From Mollicutes bacterium (GTDB taxonomy: Bacteria > Bacillota_I > Bacilli_A > Izemoplasmatales > Izemoplasmataceae), in NCBI GenBank assembly GCA_003551405.1, contig PUMO01000165.1:1-6749 (forward strand): a stretch of 6,749 nucleotides of DNA, written 5' to 3'. The position numbers and the translations under genes were made by a program. Shown piece after piece: positions 1 to 5,984 of the stretch. A model generated the notes under the pieces. The model saw only the letters and a list, made by a program, of their open reading frames with translations. It was not told the DNA's origin and made no database searches. Positions within the stretch are counted from its first letter, which is position 1; each line of letters opens with the position of its first letter.

Positions 1-594
1 CCGATCGCTTTTACGGTGCTTAACCAATTCACCGACTTGCTCATTGCCCTTTTGAGTGCCCTTTTCATCGCGGTTGGCACTTTAGTTTACCGCGTCATTA
101 CGGCACGTGGACCACAGTATGCTTTGCTTGGTGTGGGCGGTGTCCTGATTGCGTCCGCTGCGGCGTGGCTGCTCGGTGAAGCCCGTGGGTATTTCTTGCC
201 CGGTATTATTTCCAATGGATTGATCGCAGTGTTACTGATTGTGTCGATTGTGATTAAAATGCCGGGCGCCATGGTGCTTTCACATTTAACACGCGGGTGG
301 CCCATTGAATGGTTCAAGCGTACTGATGTTTATCCGGCATATAAAGATGTTACATTCGGGTGGACATTGCTATTTTTGTTGCGTTTGTCCGCTTTACTGA
401 TCGTTTATTTTGCGTTTGATACCACTGTACTTGCAGTTGTCAATACGGTGCTTGGTCTACCTGCCATTATTTTGGTTCTTGTTGGTACCTATATTTATGG
501 CATCAAGCGTCTGCACCGCCTAGGGGGACCTGGCGTTGATGAATTCATCAATGAAACACCACCACCGTGGAAGGGGCAAACAAGAGGTTTTTAA
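1..594 (+). CDS. DUF3159-like multi-pass membrane protein (5' end cut by window)
   Basis: The reading frame is open from the first base to the TAA at 592-594, giving 197 visible codons. A GTG at 16 could be read as a start, but no ribosome binding site precedes it and the codons before it (PIAFT) continue the hydrophobic character, so the true start is probably outside the window. Four to five hydrophobic stretches, at window residues of about 8-29, 38-58, 66-88, 120-141 and 144-167, predict an integral membrane protein. The segment ARGYFLPGIISN (about residues 61-72) and the later TLLFLLRLS resemble the DUF3159 family, known mainly from Actinobacteria and without an assigned function. The C-terminal tail is short and polar. 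It is followed by its own terminator, so it is not part of the his operon. Membrane location is well supported; the family assignment is from memory of motif shape and is moderate. Confidence 0.65.
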   Translation, partial: PIAFTVLNQFTDLLIALLSALFIAVGTLVYRVITARGPQYALLGVGGVLIASAAAWLLGEARGYFLPGIISNGLIAVLLIVSIVIKMPGAMVLSHLTRGWPIEWFKRTDVYPAYKDVTFGWTLLFLLRLSALLIVYFAFDTTVLAVVNTVLGLPAIILVLVGTYIYGIKRLHRLGGPGVDEFINETPPPWKGQTRGF

Positions 595-614
595 CAATGA
601 AAACCTTTTTATTC
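582..614 (+). terminator. Intrinsic terminator of the upstream membrane-protein gene
   Basis: An inverted repeat pairs 582-592 (AAGAGGTTTTT) with 599-609 (GAAAACCTTTT) around a six-base loop, with two G-U pairs. It runs into a T-rich stretch (606-614). The stem overlaps the last codons and stop of the upstream gene. It is A/T rich with a small GC core (AGG/CCT), so it may be a modest terminator. It separates the upstream gene from the his promoter. Confidence 0.6.
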
Positions 615-634
615 TTTAAAACAAGTCACAAGAC

Positions 635-663
635 TTGAAACATTTGCAGTGTGGTGTTACTAT
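635..663 (+). promoter_or_regulatory. Sigma-A-type promoter for the his leader and operon
   Basis: A -35 box TTGAAA (635-640) is followed by exactly 17 bases and a -10 box TACTAT (658-663). The -10 is preceded by TGT, which fits an extended -10. The expected transcription start is near 669-671, giving a 5' end only about ten bases before the leader-peptide ribosome binding site and about 210 bases of leader RNA before the attenuating terminator. A 6-bp inverted repeat (622-627 CAAGTC with 632-637 GACTTG) overlaps the -35 box. It might be an operator, or chance. Confidence 0.7.
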
Positions 664-677
664 TTCAATAACCTTAC

Positions 678-685
678 AAGGGAGG
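678..685 (+). promoter_or_regulatory. Ribosome binding site of the his leader peptide
   Basis: AAGGGAGG at 678-685 is a near-perfect Shine-Dalgarno sequence, eight bases before the ATG at 694. It is the main reason to believe that the tiny reading frame is translated. The site could be partly masked by a small hairpin (AGGC 683-686 with GCCT 690-693). It is also complementary to a pyrimidine tract at 822-830. Confidence 0.8.
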
Positions 686-693
686 CCACGCCT

Positions 694-753
694 ATGGCAT
701 CCATCAATACTATTAAATATACACAAGCACACCATCATCATACCCGACACTAG
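694..753 (+). CDS. hisL: Histidine operon leader peptide, 19 aa with five His
   Basis: The frame reads MASINTIKYTQAHHHHTRH and ends with TAG at 751-753. Four consecutive His codons (CAC CAT CAT CAT, 730-741) and a fifth directly before the stop make it a histidine sensor. When charged tRNA-His is scarce, a ribosome would stall at 730-741. It has a strong ribosome binding site at the right spacing, sits just downstream of a good promoter, and lies upstream of a terminator that precedes hisZ. The arrangement matches the enteric HisL peptide in logic, though apart from the His run the sequence is different. The peptide itself probably has no function beyond sensing. The symbol is assigned by analogy of role. 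Confidence 0.85.
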   Translation: MASINTIKYTQAHHHHTRH

Positions 754-872
754 GTTTGTCTTATAACGAATGGATATTCGAGACAAGCCTTTATTGCGTT
801 GCATAATGTGCTTGTGTCGAACTCCCTCCTCATTTCTATGTATTGGGCCGGATAGACACAAACTATCCGGTC
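721..872 (+). promoter_or_regulatory. Ribosome-mediated his attenuator (alternative RNA pairings)
   Basis: Six segments can pair in competing ways. A (723-728, ACAAGC) pairs with B (754-759, GTTTGT, one G-U). B (752-761) pairs with C (781-790) over ten pairs with one G-U, extended inside by CGAAT/ATTCG (767-771 with 776-780). C (783-788) pairs with D (810-815, GCTTGT). D (812-818, TTGTGTC) pairs with E (855-861, GACACAA). E (846-855) pairs with F (863-872) as the terminator. Inferred logic: stalling on the His codons (730-741) hides A, lets B:C form, frees D to pair with E, and allows read-through. A ribosome reaching the stop (751-753) hides B, so C:D forms and the terminator folds. A (721-731) is also perfectly complementary to D (807-817) over 11 bases, compatible with B:C inside, which would favour termination when the leader is not translated. 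Pairings are read by eye; energies were not computed. Confidence 0.75.
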
Positions 873-878
873 TTTTTT
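846..878 (+). terminator. Attenuating intrinsic terminator before hisZ
   Basis: CCGGATAG (848-855) pairs perfectly with CTATCCGG (863-870), extended outward by a G-U pair (847/871) and a G-C pair (846/872), around a seven-base loop (856-862). It is followed by six T residues (873-878). This is a strong, GC-rich intrinsic terminator placed before hisZ with no gene between it and the leader peptide, which is the expected position for attenuation. The 5' arm's last base and the loop (855-861) are the target of the competing segment D (812-818). Confidence 0.9.
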
Positions 879-924
879 ATAGCCAAATACTTTAGTCCGG
901 TAAATTAAAAAGGAGATTGATTTT

Positions 925-1869
925 ATGAAACCCGTCATTGAACTGAGTGATCAATTGAATTACCTGAAACGTAAACAGCGGTTGTTAAACCGTTATAGTG
1001 AGATAGTCTCTCATGAAGGCTATGTATTATATGAACCCGATGATTTTGAAACATATGAGCGGTTCATGCGCATCAATGAGCGTGTTGAACCTGCCTCAAT
1101 GGTAAAAGTTACTGACAATCATGGTGATGTGCTTATTTTAAGACCCGATGTCACCACGCAGGTCATCGACCGCTTAATTCCGAAATGGGATGGTGGTGAG
1201 CCGTTGAAACTGTATTATGACACCACAGTATATAAACATACGGATGGTGGGATTGCAGGCAACCGTCATTTCGGAGTTGAAACGATTGCGTCCAATCGTG
1301 AATCATCAGACGACATCATCATTTCTTTGGCGACCCGCCTTCTTAATGAAGGGACTGATGACTATGTGTTTGTACTGGGGAATCAGCGGTTCTTGAATGC
1401 TTTATTTAGCGATTTGAATCTTTCCCAGGAAAAACTGGGGCGTTTAAAGGAAATCATTACGTATAAAAACGATTATGAACTCAGGCGTTTTGTGGAAAAC
1501 GAATCAATTGGTGAACCATCCAGAAGCCGTCTTCTTAAGCTCTTTGAACTCGAAGGCGATTTAAAGGATGTTGAACAAGCAAGCCAGGCGCTTAACTTAA
1601 CTTCTGCAATGCAAACCGCATTGAATGAACTCAGGCGTGTCAAAGATACAATGAATGGTGCCAATACCATTTATGATCTTTCACTGCTCAGTGAATATGA
1701 CTATTACGAAGGCGTCGTGTTTCGCGCCTATGGACCTGAAAGTCCCCGTGCCATTTTAAAGGGTGGGCGTTATGCGCCCTTAAAAGAAAGCGATGCATCG
1801 ATCAGTGCCATCGGTTTCTCTATCGATATTGAAACACTGTTGCTAGGAGGGAAATCCAATGAATCCTAA
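925..1869 (+). CDS. hisZ: ATP phosphoribosyltransferase regulatory subunit HisZ
   Basis: HisZ is a catalytically inactive relative of histidyl-tRNA synthetase that joins the short HisG to form the active, histidine-inhibited first enzyme of the pathway in the cytoplasm. Class II synthetase-like features are visible: LRPDVTTQVIDRL (residues 72-84, motif-2 region), YKHTDGGIAGNRHFGVETI (about 103-121), and near the C-terminus YEGVVFRAYG (261-270), GGRYAPL (280-286) and AIGFSIDIETLL (295-306, motif-3 region). At 314 residues it has no room for an anticodon-binding domain and is shorter than the roughly 390-residue HisZ of bacilli, so it is a compact form. The ATG at 925 has AAGGAG at 910-915, nine bases upstream. 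It is the first structural gene after the attenuator. Its end overlaps hisG by 11 bases, as expected for two subunits of one complex. Confidence 0.92.
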   Translation: MKPVIELSDQLNYLKRKQRLLNRYSEIVSHEGYVLYEPDDFETYERFMRINERVEPASMVKVTDNHGDVLILRPDVTTQVIDRLIPKWDGGEPLKLYYDTTVYKHTDGGIAGNRHFGVETIASNRESSDDIIISLATRLLNEGTDDYVFVLGNQRFLNALFSDLNLSQEKLGRLKEIITYKNDYELRRFVENESIGEPSRSRLLKLFELEGDLKDVEQASQALNLTSAMQTALNELRRVKDTMNGANTIYDLSLLSEYDYYEGVVFRAYGPESPRAILKGGRYAPLKESDASISAIGFSIDIETLLLGGKSNES

Positions 1870-2494
1870 TATGTTAACCATCGCACTGCCAAAAGGGCGC
1901 CTTGGTAAAGATGCCATCAAACGTCTCACACAAGTGGGCATTGCCAAGGACATTAAAGAATCATCGCGTAAATTGATTTTTGAAGACCCAAAGAACAATG
2001 TACAAATCATGTTTGTCAAAGCCCTTGATGTTATCACTTATGTTGAAAAAGGGGTGGCGGATATTGGGGTTGTCGGCCGGGATAATTTGCTTGAAGAGCG
2101 TCCCGATGTCTACATTTTAAAAGACCTGGGATTTGGTGTATGCAAATTTTCCGTGGCCGGTTATGAAGGCCAATCATTAACCCCAAGTGGCCGTCCGCTA
2201 CGTGTAGCAACCAAGTATCCCGGTGTCGCCCGCGCGTATTTTGCGAAAAAGAAACAACCCATTGAAACTACCTATCTCAGTGGGTCAGTGGAACTGGGGC
2301 CCTTGGTCGGCATCAGTGATGTGATTGTCGATATTGTGGAAACCGGCGGTACATTGAAGGCGAATGGCCTCAGTGTCCTTGAAGATATGCATGATGTATC
2401 TGCCAAATTGATTGCGAACCGTGCAAAATATAGAATAAAAAATGCTGCCATTAAAACATTGATCGCGTATTTAGAAAAGGAGGAAACCCTATGA
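1859..2494 (+). CDS. hisG: ATP phosphoribosyltransferase catalytic subunit, short form HisG
   Basis: This enzyme joins ATP and PRPP to give phosphoribosyl-ATP, the committed step. At 211 residues it is the short form, lacking the C-terminal regulatory domain of long HisG and depending on HisZ, which is encoded just before it. Visible motifs are LPKGRLG (10-16), KGVADIGVVGRDNL (64-77) and the PRPP-phosphate-binding loop DIVETGGTLKANGL (158-171). The ATG at 1859 is chosen because AGGAGG (1845-1850) lies eight bases upstream; an in-frame ATG at 1871 is spaced too far from that site. Its stop overlaps the hisD start as ATGA, and the hisD ribosome binding site (AAAAGGAGG, 2475-2483) lies inside its coding sequence. 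Confidence 0.96.
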   Translation: MNPNMLTIALPKGRLGKDAIKRLTQVGIAKDIKESSRKLIFEDPKNNVQIMFVKALDVITYVEKGVADIGVVGRDNLLEERPDVYILKDLGFGVCKFSVAGYEGQSLTPSGRPLRVATKYPGVARAYFAKKKQPIETTYLSGSVELGPLVGISDVIVDIVETGGTLKANGLSVLEDMHDVSAKLIANRAKYRIKNAAIKTLIAYLEKEETL

Positions 2495-3777
2495 TTCGTA
2501 TTATTGATTCCACCCTTCAACCCGATGTGCTCAAAACATTTCTGAAACGCACCCAGTTTGATTATTCCGATGTCAACGAATCGGTTGAATCGATTTTGCG
2601 TGCAGTTAAAAAAGACGGTGACGCAGCTGTTAAGAAATATACAAAACAGTTCGACAGCATCAAAGTGAAAGAATTACGCGTCACTAAAGCGCAAATTGAC
2701 GCTGCATTTGAACGCGTGAGTGATGAACTCATCAACAATTTAAAGCATGCGGCGAAGAATATTGAAGCATTTCACCAGCAACAAGCACCAAAAGACCAAG
2801 TCATGAAAGATACAAAGAGCATTAAGATCATTGAACGTGTACGCCCCATTGATACGGTGGGTCTTTATGTGCCCGGGGGGACTGCGGCGTATCCTTCAAC
2901 GGTACTTATGAACGCTATTCCTGCAAAAATTGCGGGTGTTAAGCGCATTGTCATGATCACACCGCCTGGTGCCGATGGTGAGGTGCTTGATAGTTTATTG
3001 GTCGCGGCCAAGGTGGCCGGTGTTGATGAAATCTATAAAGTTGGCGGCGCCCAGGGTGTTGCGGCCTTAACATATGGAACGAAAACGATTCCCAAAGTCG
3101 ATAAAATAGTCGGTCCCGGAAACATTTATGTTGCGATGGCCAAACGCATGGTTTCTGGCCACGTAGGCATTGACATGGTGGCTGGACCTTCTGAAATTGT
3201 CATTTTGGCAGATGAAACCACGAATCCGCAATTTGCGGCAGCCGATATGCTTTCACAAGCCGAACACGATCCTTACGCGAGCGCGATTGTCATTACACCG
3301 TCCAAAAAAATCGCCGCACGGATTAAAAGTGAAGCCATTGAACAGACCAATCAGCTGAAACGCCACGCCATTATCAAACAAAGTCTTGAAGATAACGGCG
3401 GTATCATCACCACTGAAACCATGGATGAAGCCATTCAACTGGTTAACAGAATCGCACCGGAACATCTTGAAATTCTTACCAAGGACCCAAATGCCGTCTG
3501 CAATGACATTTCAAACGCCGGTGCCATCTTCATTGGCCCTTATACCCCTGAACCGATTGGGGATTACATGGCAGGGCCCAACCATACCTTGCCCACCAGC
3601 GGGTCTGCGCGTTTTTCAAGTGCCTTGTCCGCGCGTGATTTCATTAAGACAACCGCGATCACAACCTATAAAAAACCAGCACTCAAAGAAGAAGCGCAAG
3701 CAATCATTAACATTGCGGAAAGCGAAGGATTGAGTGCGCACGCCAATGCCATTCGGTTGCGTCTGGAGGAAGAGTAG
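2491..3777 (+). CDS. hisD: Histidinol dehydrogenase HisD
   Basis: HisD carries out the final two NAD-dependent oxidations, L-histidinol to L-histidinal to L-histidine, using a zinc ion, in the cytoplasm. At 428 residues it is full length. Expected residues are all present by comparison with the E. coli enzyme: zinc ligands Q256 and H259 (in LSQAEHDPYA), D358 (in GDYMAGPNHTLPT) and H417 (in GLSAHANA), and the catalytic pair E324-H325 in APEHLE. Other family blocks are LYVPGGTAAYPS (125-136) and VGPGNIYVA (208-216). The start at 2491 has AAAAGGAGG seven bases upstream and overlaps hisG by four bases. Its last codons carry the hisC ribosome binding site. Nothing suggests damage. Confidence 0.97.
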   Translation: MIRIIDSTLQPDVLKTFLKRTQFDYSDVNESVESILRAVKKDGDAAVKKYTKQFDSIKVKELRVTKAQIDAAFERVSDELINNLKHAAKNIEAFHQQQAPKDQVMKDTKSIKIIERVRPIDTVGLYVPGGTAAYPSTVLMNAIPAKIAGVKRIVMITPPGADGEVLDSLLVAAKVAGVDEIYKVGGAQGVAALTYGTKTIPKVDKIVGPGNIYVAMAKRMVSGHVGIDMVAGPSEIVILADETTNPQFAAADMLSQAEHDPYASAIVITPSKKIAARIKSEAIEQTNQLKRHAIIKQSLEDNGGIITTETMDEAIQLVNRIAPEHLEILTKDPNAVCNDISNAGAIFIGPYTPEPIGDYMAGPNHTLPTSGSARFSSALSARDFIKTTAITTYKKPALKEEAQAIINIAESEGLSAHANAIRLRLEEE

Positions 3778-3778
3778 C

Positions 3779-4804
3779 ATGCGTGAAAAAAATGCCATTC
3801 AATCATTGACACCCTACATTCCAACACAAAACCGTCCCGCCATTAAACTGGACGCCAATGAAAGCAATGCCTATTTGTTTGATTCGACCATTACGTTTGA
3901 CAACATGGCCATTCACCTTTACCCAGATTCAAATGCTAAAGCACTAAGGCGTGCCATTGCATCGTTCCATGGTCTTGATGCCGACAACATAGTAGTTGGC
4001 AATGGCTCCAGTGAAATGATTGATTTAATGATTAAAACATTTGTTGAACCCTCTGAAGTCGTACTCTCAATGGCACCAACATTCTCAATGTATGAAAAAT
4101 TCAGTGTAACCAATGGTGCGACCTTTAACAGTGTTGCCCTTGATGACAATTATGATTTGAACGTGCGTGATTTCATCTCCCACGCAAAAGAGGTCAATGC
4201 AACACTCATCATTTTATGCAGTCCCAACAATCCAACTGGGAAACTTATTCCTAGAGCCGATATTTTGAAAGTTGCCCGGGAAACTGACGCGATTGTGTTG
4301 GTGGATGAAGCATACATGGATTTTTCAGACGAAGCGTCATCTGTCAAACACGCGGTTGCAAAGTATGATAATCTGGTTGTGACCAGAACCTTCTCAAAAG
4401 CTTTTGCGATGGCGGGAGCCCGTCTTGGATTCATGGTTTTACCGGACGCGCTCAAACCTTCAGTGATGAAAGTGAAACCCCCTTATAATCTTAATAGTTT
4501 TACCCAGGCCGCAGGCTTACAGGCCCTAAAAGATCCATCGTGGTTCCATGCACACAAAGAAAGCATGATAAAACGCCGCAGGGCCCTCGATGGTGCACTA
4601 AGGGAAATGGGCTTTACAGTTATTGAGAGTGACGCTAATTTCCTATACGTCATTTGTAATGACGAAACGCTTGGTGAAAAACTCTTGGCATATGACATTG
4701 CCATTCGCGCCTTTGACACCACGCCGGCGAGTTACCGCATTACCGTTGGCACCAGTGAAGAAAATCAGCAGCTCATTAAAGCCCTCAAGGAGGTATTATC
4801 ATGA
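3779..4804 (+). CDS. hisC: Histidinol-phosphate aminotransferase HisC
   Basis: HisC is a PLP-dependent class I/II aminotransferase that converts imidazole-acetol phosphate to L-histidinol phosphate with glutamate as amino donor. From the ATG at 3779 it is 341 residues, close to the family norm. Visible features are KLDANESN near the N-terminus, SPNNPTG (148-154), the PLP-ring contact D176 in DEAYMDF, the Schiff-base lysine K207 in TFSKAFAMAGARLGF with phosphate-binding R215, and the substrate-carboxylate arginine R320 in YRITVGT. The frame is open back to 3734, but the ATG at 3779 is one base after the hisD stop and has GGAGG (3765-3769) nine bases upstream. HisC also often serves in aromatic amino acid transamination; its place between hisD and hisB argues for a histidine role. 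It overlaps hisB by ATGA. Confidence 0.96.
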   Translation: MREKNAIQSLTPYIPTQNRPAIKLDANESNAYLFDSTITFDNMAIHLYPDSNAKALRRAIASFHGLDADNIVVGNGSSEMIDLMIKTFVEPSEVVLSMAPTFSMYEKFSVTNGATFNSVALDDNYDLNVRDFISHAKEVNATLIILCSPNNPTGKLIPRADILKVARETDAIVLVDEAYMDFSDEASSVKHAVAKYDNLVVTRTFSKAFAMAGARLGFMVLPDALKPSVMKVKPPYNLNSFTQAAGLQALKDPSWFHAHKESMIKRRRALDGALREMGFTVIESDANFLYVICNDETLGEKLLAYDIAIRAFDTTPASYRITVGTSEENQQLIKALKEVLS

Positions 4805-5379
4805 GACAAGCAACACGTGTCCGCACCACCAAAGAAACCGAGATTGAGCTTACACTCAATCTGGATGGTGCCGGCAAGGCAACCATTGAAACGGGCATCC
4901 CATTTTTGGACCATATGCTTATTCTTTTTGCGTTTCATGGTGCGTTTGATTTAACGGTAAAAGCGCGTGGTGACGTTTCGGTTGACAGTCATCATACCGC
5001 TGAAGACATCGGCATTCTCCTTGGTGAGGTATTCAATGAAGCGCTCAGCGATAAAAAAGGCTTGAGTCGTTATGCCAGTCTTTATTCACCGATGGATGAA
5101 ACGCTTGCGCGCATTGCGCTCGACATTTCAAACCGGCCCACGCTGGTGTTTGACTTTACGTATCACCGCCCCGTGATTGGCGGACTCGCGCTTGAAAATG
5201 TCCGTGAATTTTTACATGCCTTTATCAACAATGCACGTGTGACATTGCACGCCAGCGTGCTATATGGCGATAATGATCACCACAAAGTTGAAGCGGTTTT
5301 CAAAGGACTTGGGCGCGCGCTTAACGCCGCAACCCGTCAGTCAGGCCTGCAAACACCCTCTAGCAAGGGGGTCCTTTGA
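4801..5379 (+). CDS. hisB: Imidazoleglycerol-phosphate dehydratase HisB
   Basis: HisB dehydrates imidazole glycerol phosphate to imidazole-acetol phosphate, using manganese ions at the subunit interfaces of a large oligomer. At 192 residues it is the monofunctional dehydratase. The N-terminal HAD-type histidinol-phosphate phosphatase domain of the enteric fusion is absent, so that step must be encoded elsewhere. Metal-binding and catalytic motifs are visible: FLDHML (35-40), DSHHTAEDIG (62-71) and DNDHHKVEA (157-165), with the typical C-terminal PSSKGVL. AAGGAGG (4787-4793) lies seven bases before the ATG, inside hisC. Its stop shares one base with the hisH start. Confidence 0.97.
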   Translation: MRQATRVRTTKETEIELTLNLDGAGKATIETGIPFLDHMLILFAFHGAFDLTVKARGDVSVDSHHTAEDIGILLGEVFNEALSDKKGLSRYASLYSPMDETLARIALDISNRPTLVFDFTYHRPVIGGLALENVREFLHAFINNARVTLHASVLYGDNDHHKVEAVFKGLGRALNAATRQSGLQTPSSKGVL

Positions 5380-5984
5380 TGATTGTCATCATCGATTATG
5401 ATTCTGGGAATCTCGCGTCGCTGAAGCGTGGCCTTTCACTGGCGGGGATGGAAACACGGGTGAGTGGTCAAATCAAGGATATCGATCAAGCCAGTGCGCT
5501 TGTGCTTCCCGGGGTTGGTGCATTTGGTGAGGCCATGCGCAATTTGAAAGATTCAGGGCTCATTCCTGCGATTAAACGTCATGTCGCAAACGGCAAGCCG
5601 CTTGTCGGTATATGCCTTGGCATGCAGCTTTTGTATGAAACCAGCTATGAACACGGGACCCATGAAGGGCTGGGGTTTTTAAAAGGCAGTGTCGTTCCAA
5701 TGGATAGTCCCTACCCAGTCCCGCATATGGGCTGGAATAAACTCATATTTACTGACGCGTCCCATCCGCTTTTTAAGTATCTTAATATACCACCCTATGT
5801 ATATTTTGTCCATTCTTACGTTGTTTCGACCACTGGCGATGAAGTGCTTGCTAGCAGTGATTACGGTCAAAGCATTCCAGCCATTGTAAAAAAAGACAAC
5901 ATCATGGCCATGCAATTTCATCCTGAAAAAAGTGCCGATGTTGGTCACGCGCTCTTGCGCGCTTTAGGAGAGGTGATTGCATGA
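5379..5984 (+). CDS. hisH: Imidazole glycerol phosphate synthase, glutaminase subunit HisH
   Basis: HisH is the class I glutamine amidotransferase half of IGP synthase. It releases ammonia from glutamine and passes it through the HisF barrel to form the imidazole ring. From the ATG at 5379 it is 201 residues. The catalytic triad is C79 (in GICLGMQLL), H181 and E183 (in QFHPEKS). PGVGAFG (44-50), PHMGWN (115-120) and VHSYV (134-138) are standard family blocks. Start choice: a TTG at 5376 would add one Met, but the ATG at 5379 forms a TGATG junction with the hisB stop and has AAGGGGG (5365-5371) seven bases upstream. It is separated from its partner hisF by hisA, a common his order, and overlaps hisA by ATGA. 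Confidence 0.96.
   Translation: MIVIIDYDSGNLASLKRGLSLAGMETRVSGQIKDIDQASALVLPGVGAFGEAMRNLKDSGLIPAIKRHVANGKPLVGICLGMQLLYETSYEHGTHEGLGFLKGSVVPMDSPYPVPHMGWNKLIFTDASHPLFKYLNIPPYVYFVHSYVVSTTGDEVLASSDYGQSIPAIVKKDNIMAMQFHPEKSADVGHALLRALGEVIA

Noticed and set aside
16..18. GTG at 16 as the start of the membrane-protein gene
   Set aside because: There is no Shine-Dalgarno upstream and the frame stays open to the window edge with hydrophobic codons, so the gene most likely begins outside the window.
679..692. AGGGAGGCCACGCC resembles the T-box core (AGGGTGGNACCGCG)
   Set aside because: It differs at several core positions and lies at the 5' end of the leader, over 150 bases before the terminator, instead of forming an antiterminator beside it. 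It is better explained as the leader-peptide ribosome binding site.
616..938. Reverse-strand open frames (616-861 and 750-938) across the his leader
   Set aside because: They have no family resemblance and they run through the promoter, terminator and attenuator elements. Their openness looks incidental.
3170..3733. Alternative-frame open frames inside hisD (3170-3358, 3386-3733) and similar ones inside other his genes
   Set aside because: They are shadows of strongly conserved enzymes, with no ribosome binding sites or recognisable protein features.
3734..3778. Upstream extension of hisC to an ATG at 3734
   Set aside because: It would overlap hisD by 44 bases, lacks a good ribosome binding site, and adds residues not typical of HisC. 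The ATG at 3779 has a well-spaced GGAGG and gives the normal length.
5376..5378. TTG at 5376 as the hisH start
   Set aside because: It would add only one residue before the conserved MIVIIDYDSGN start, and the ATG at 5379 is better spaced from AAGGGGG (5365-5371).
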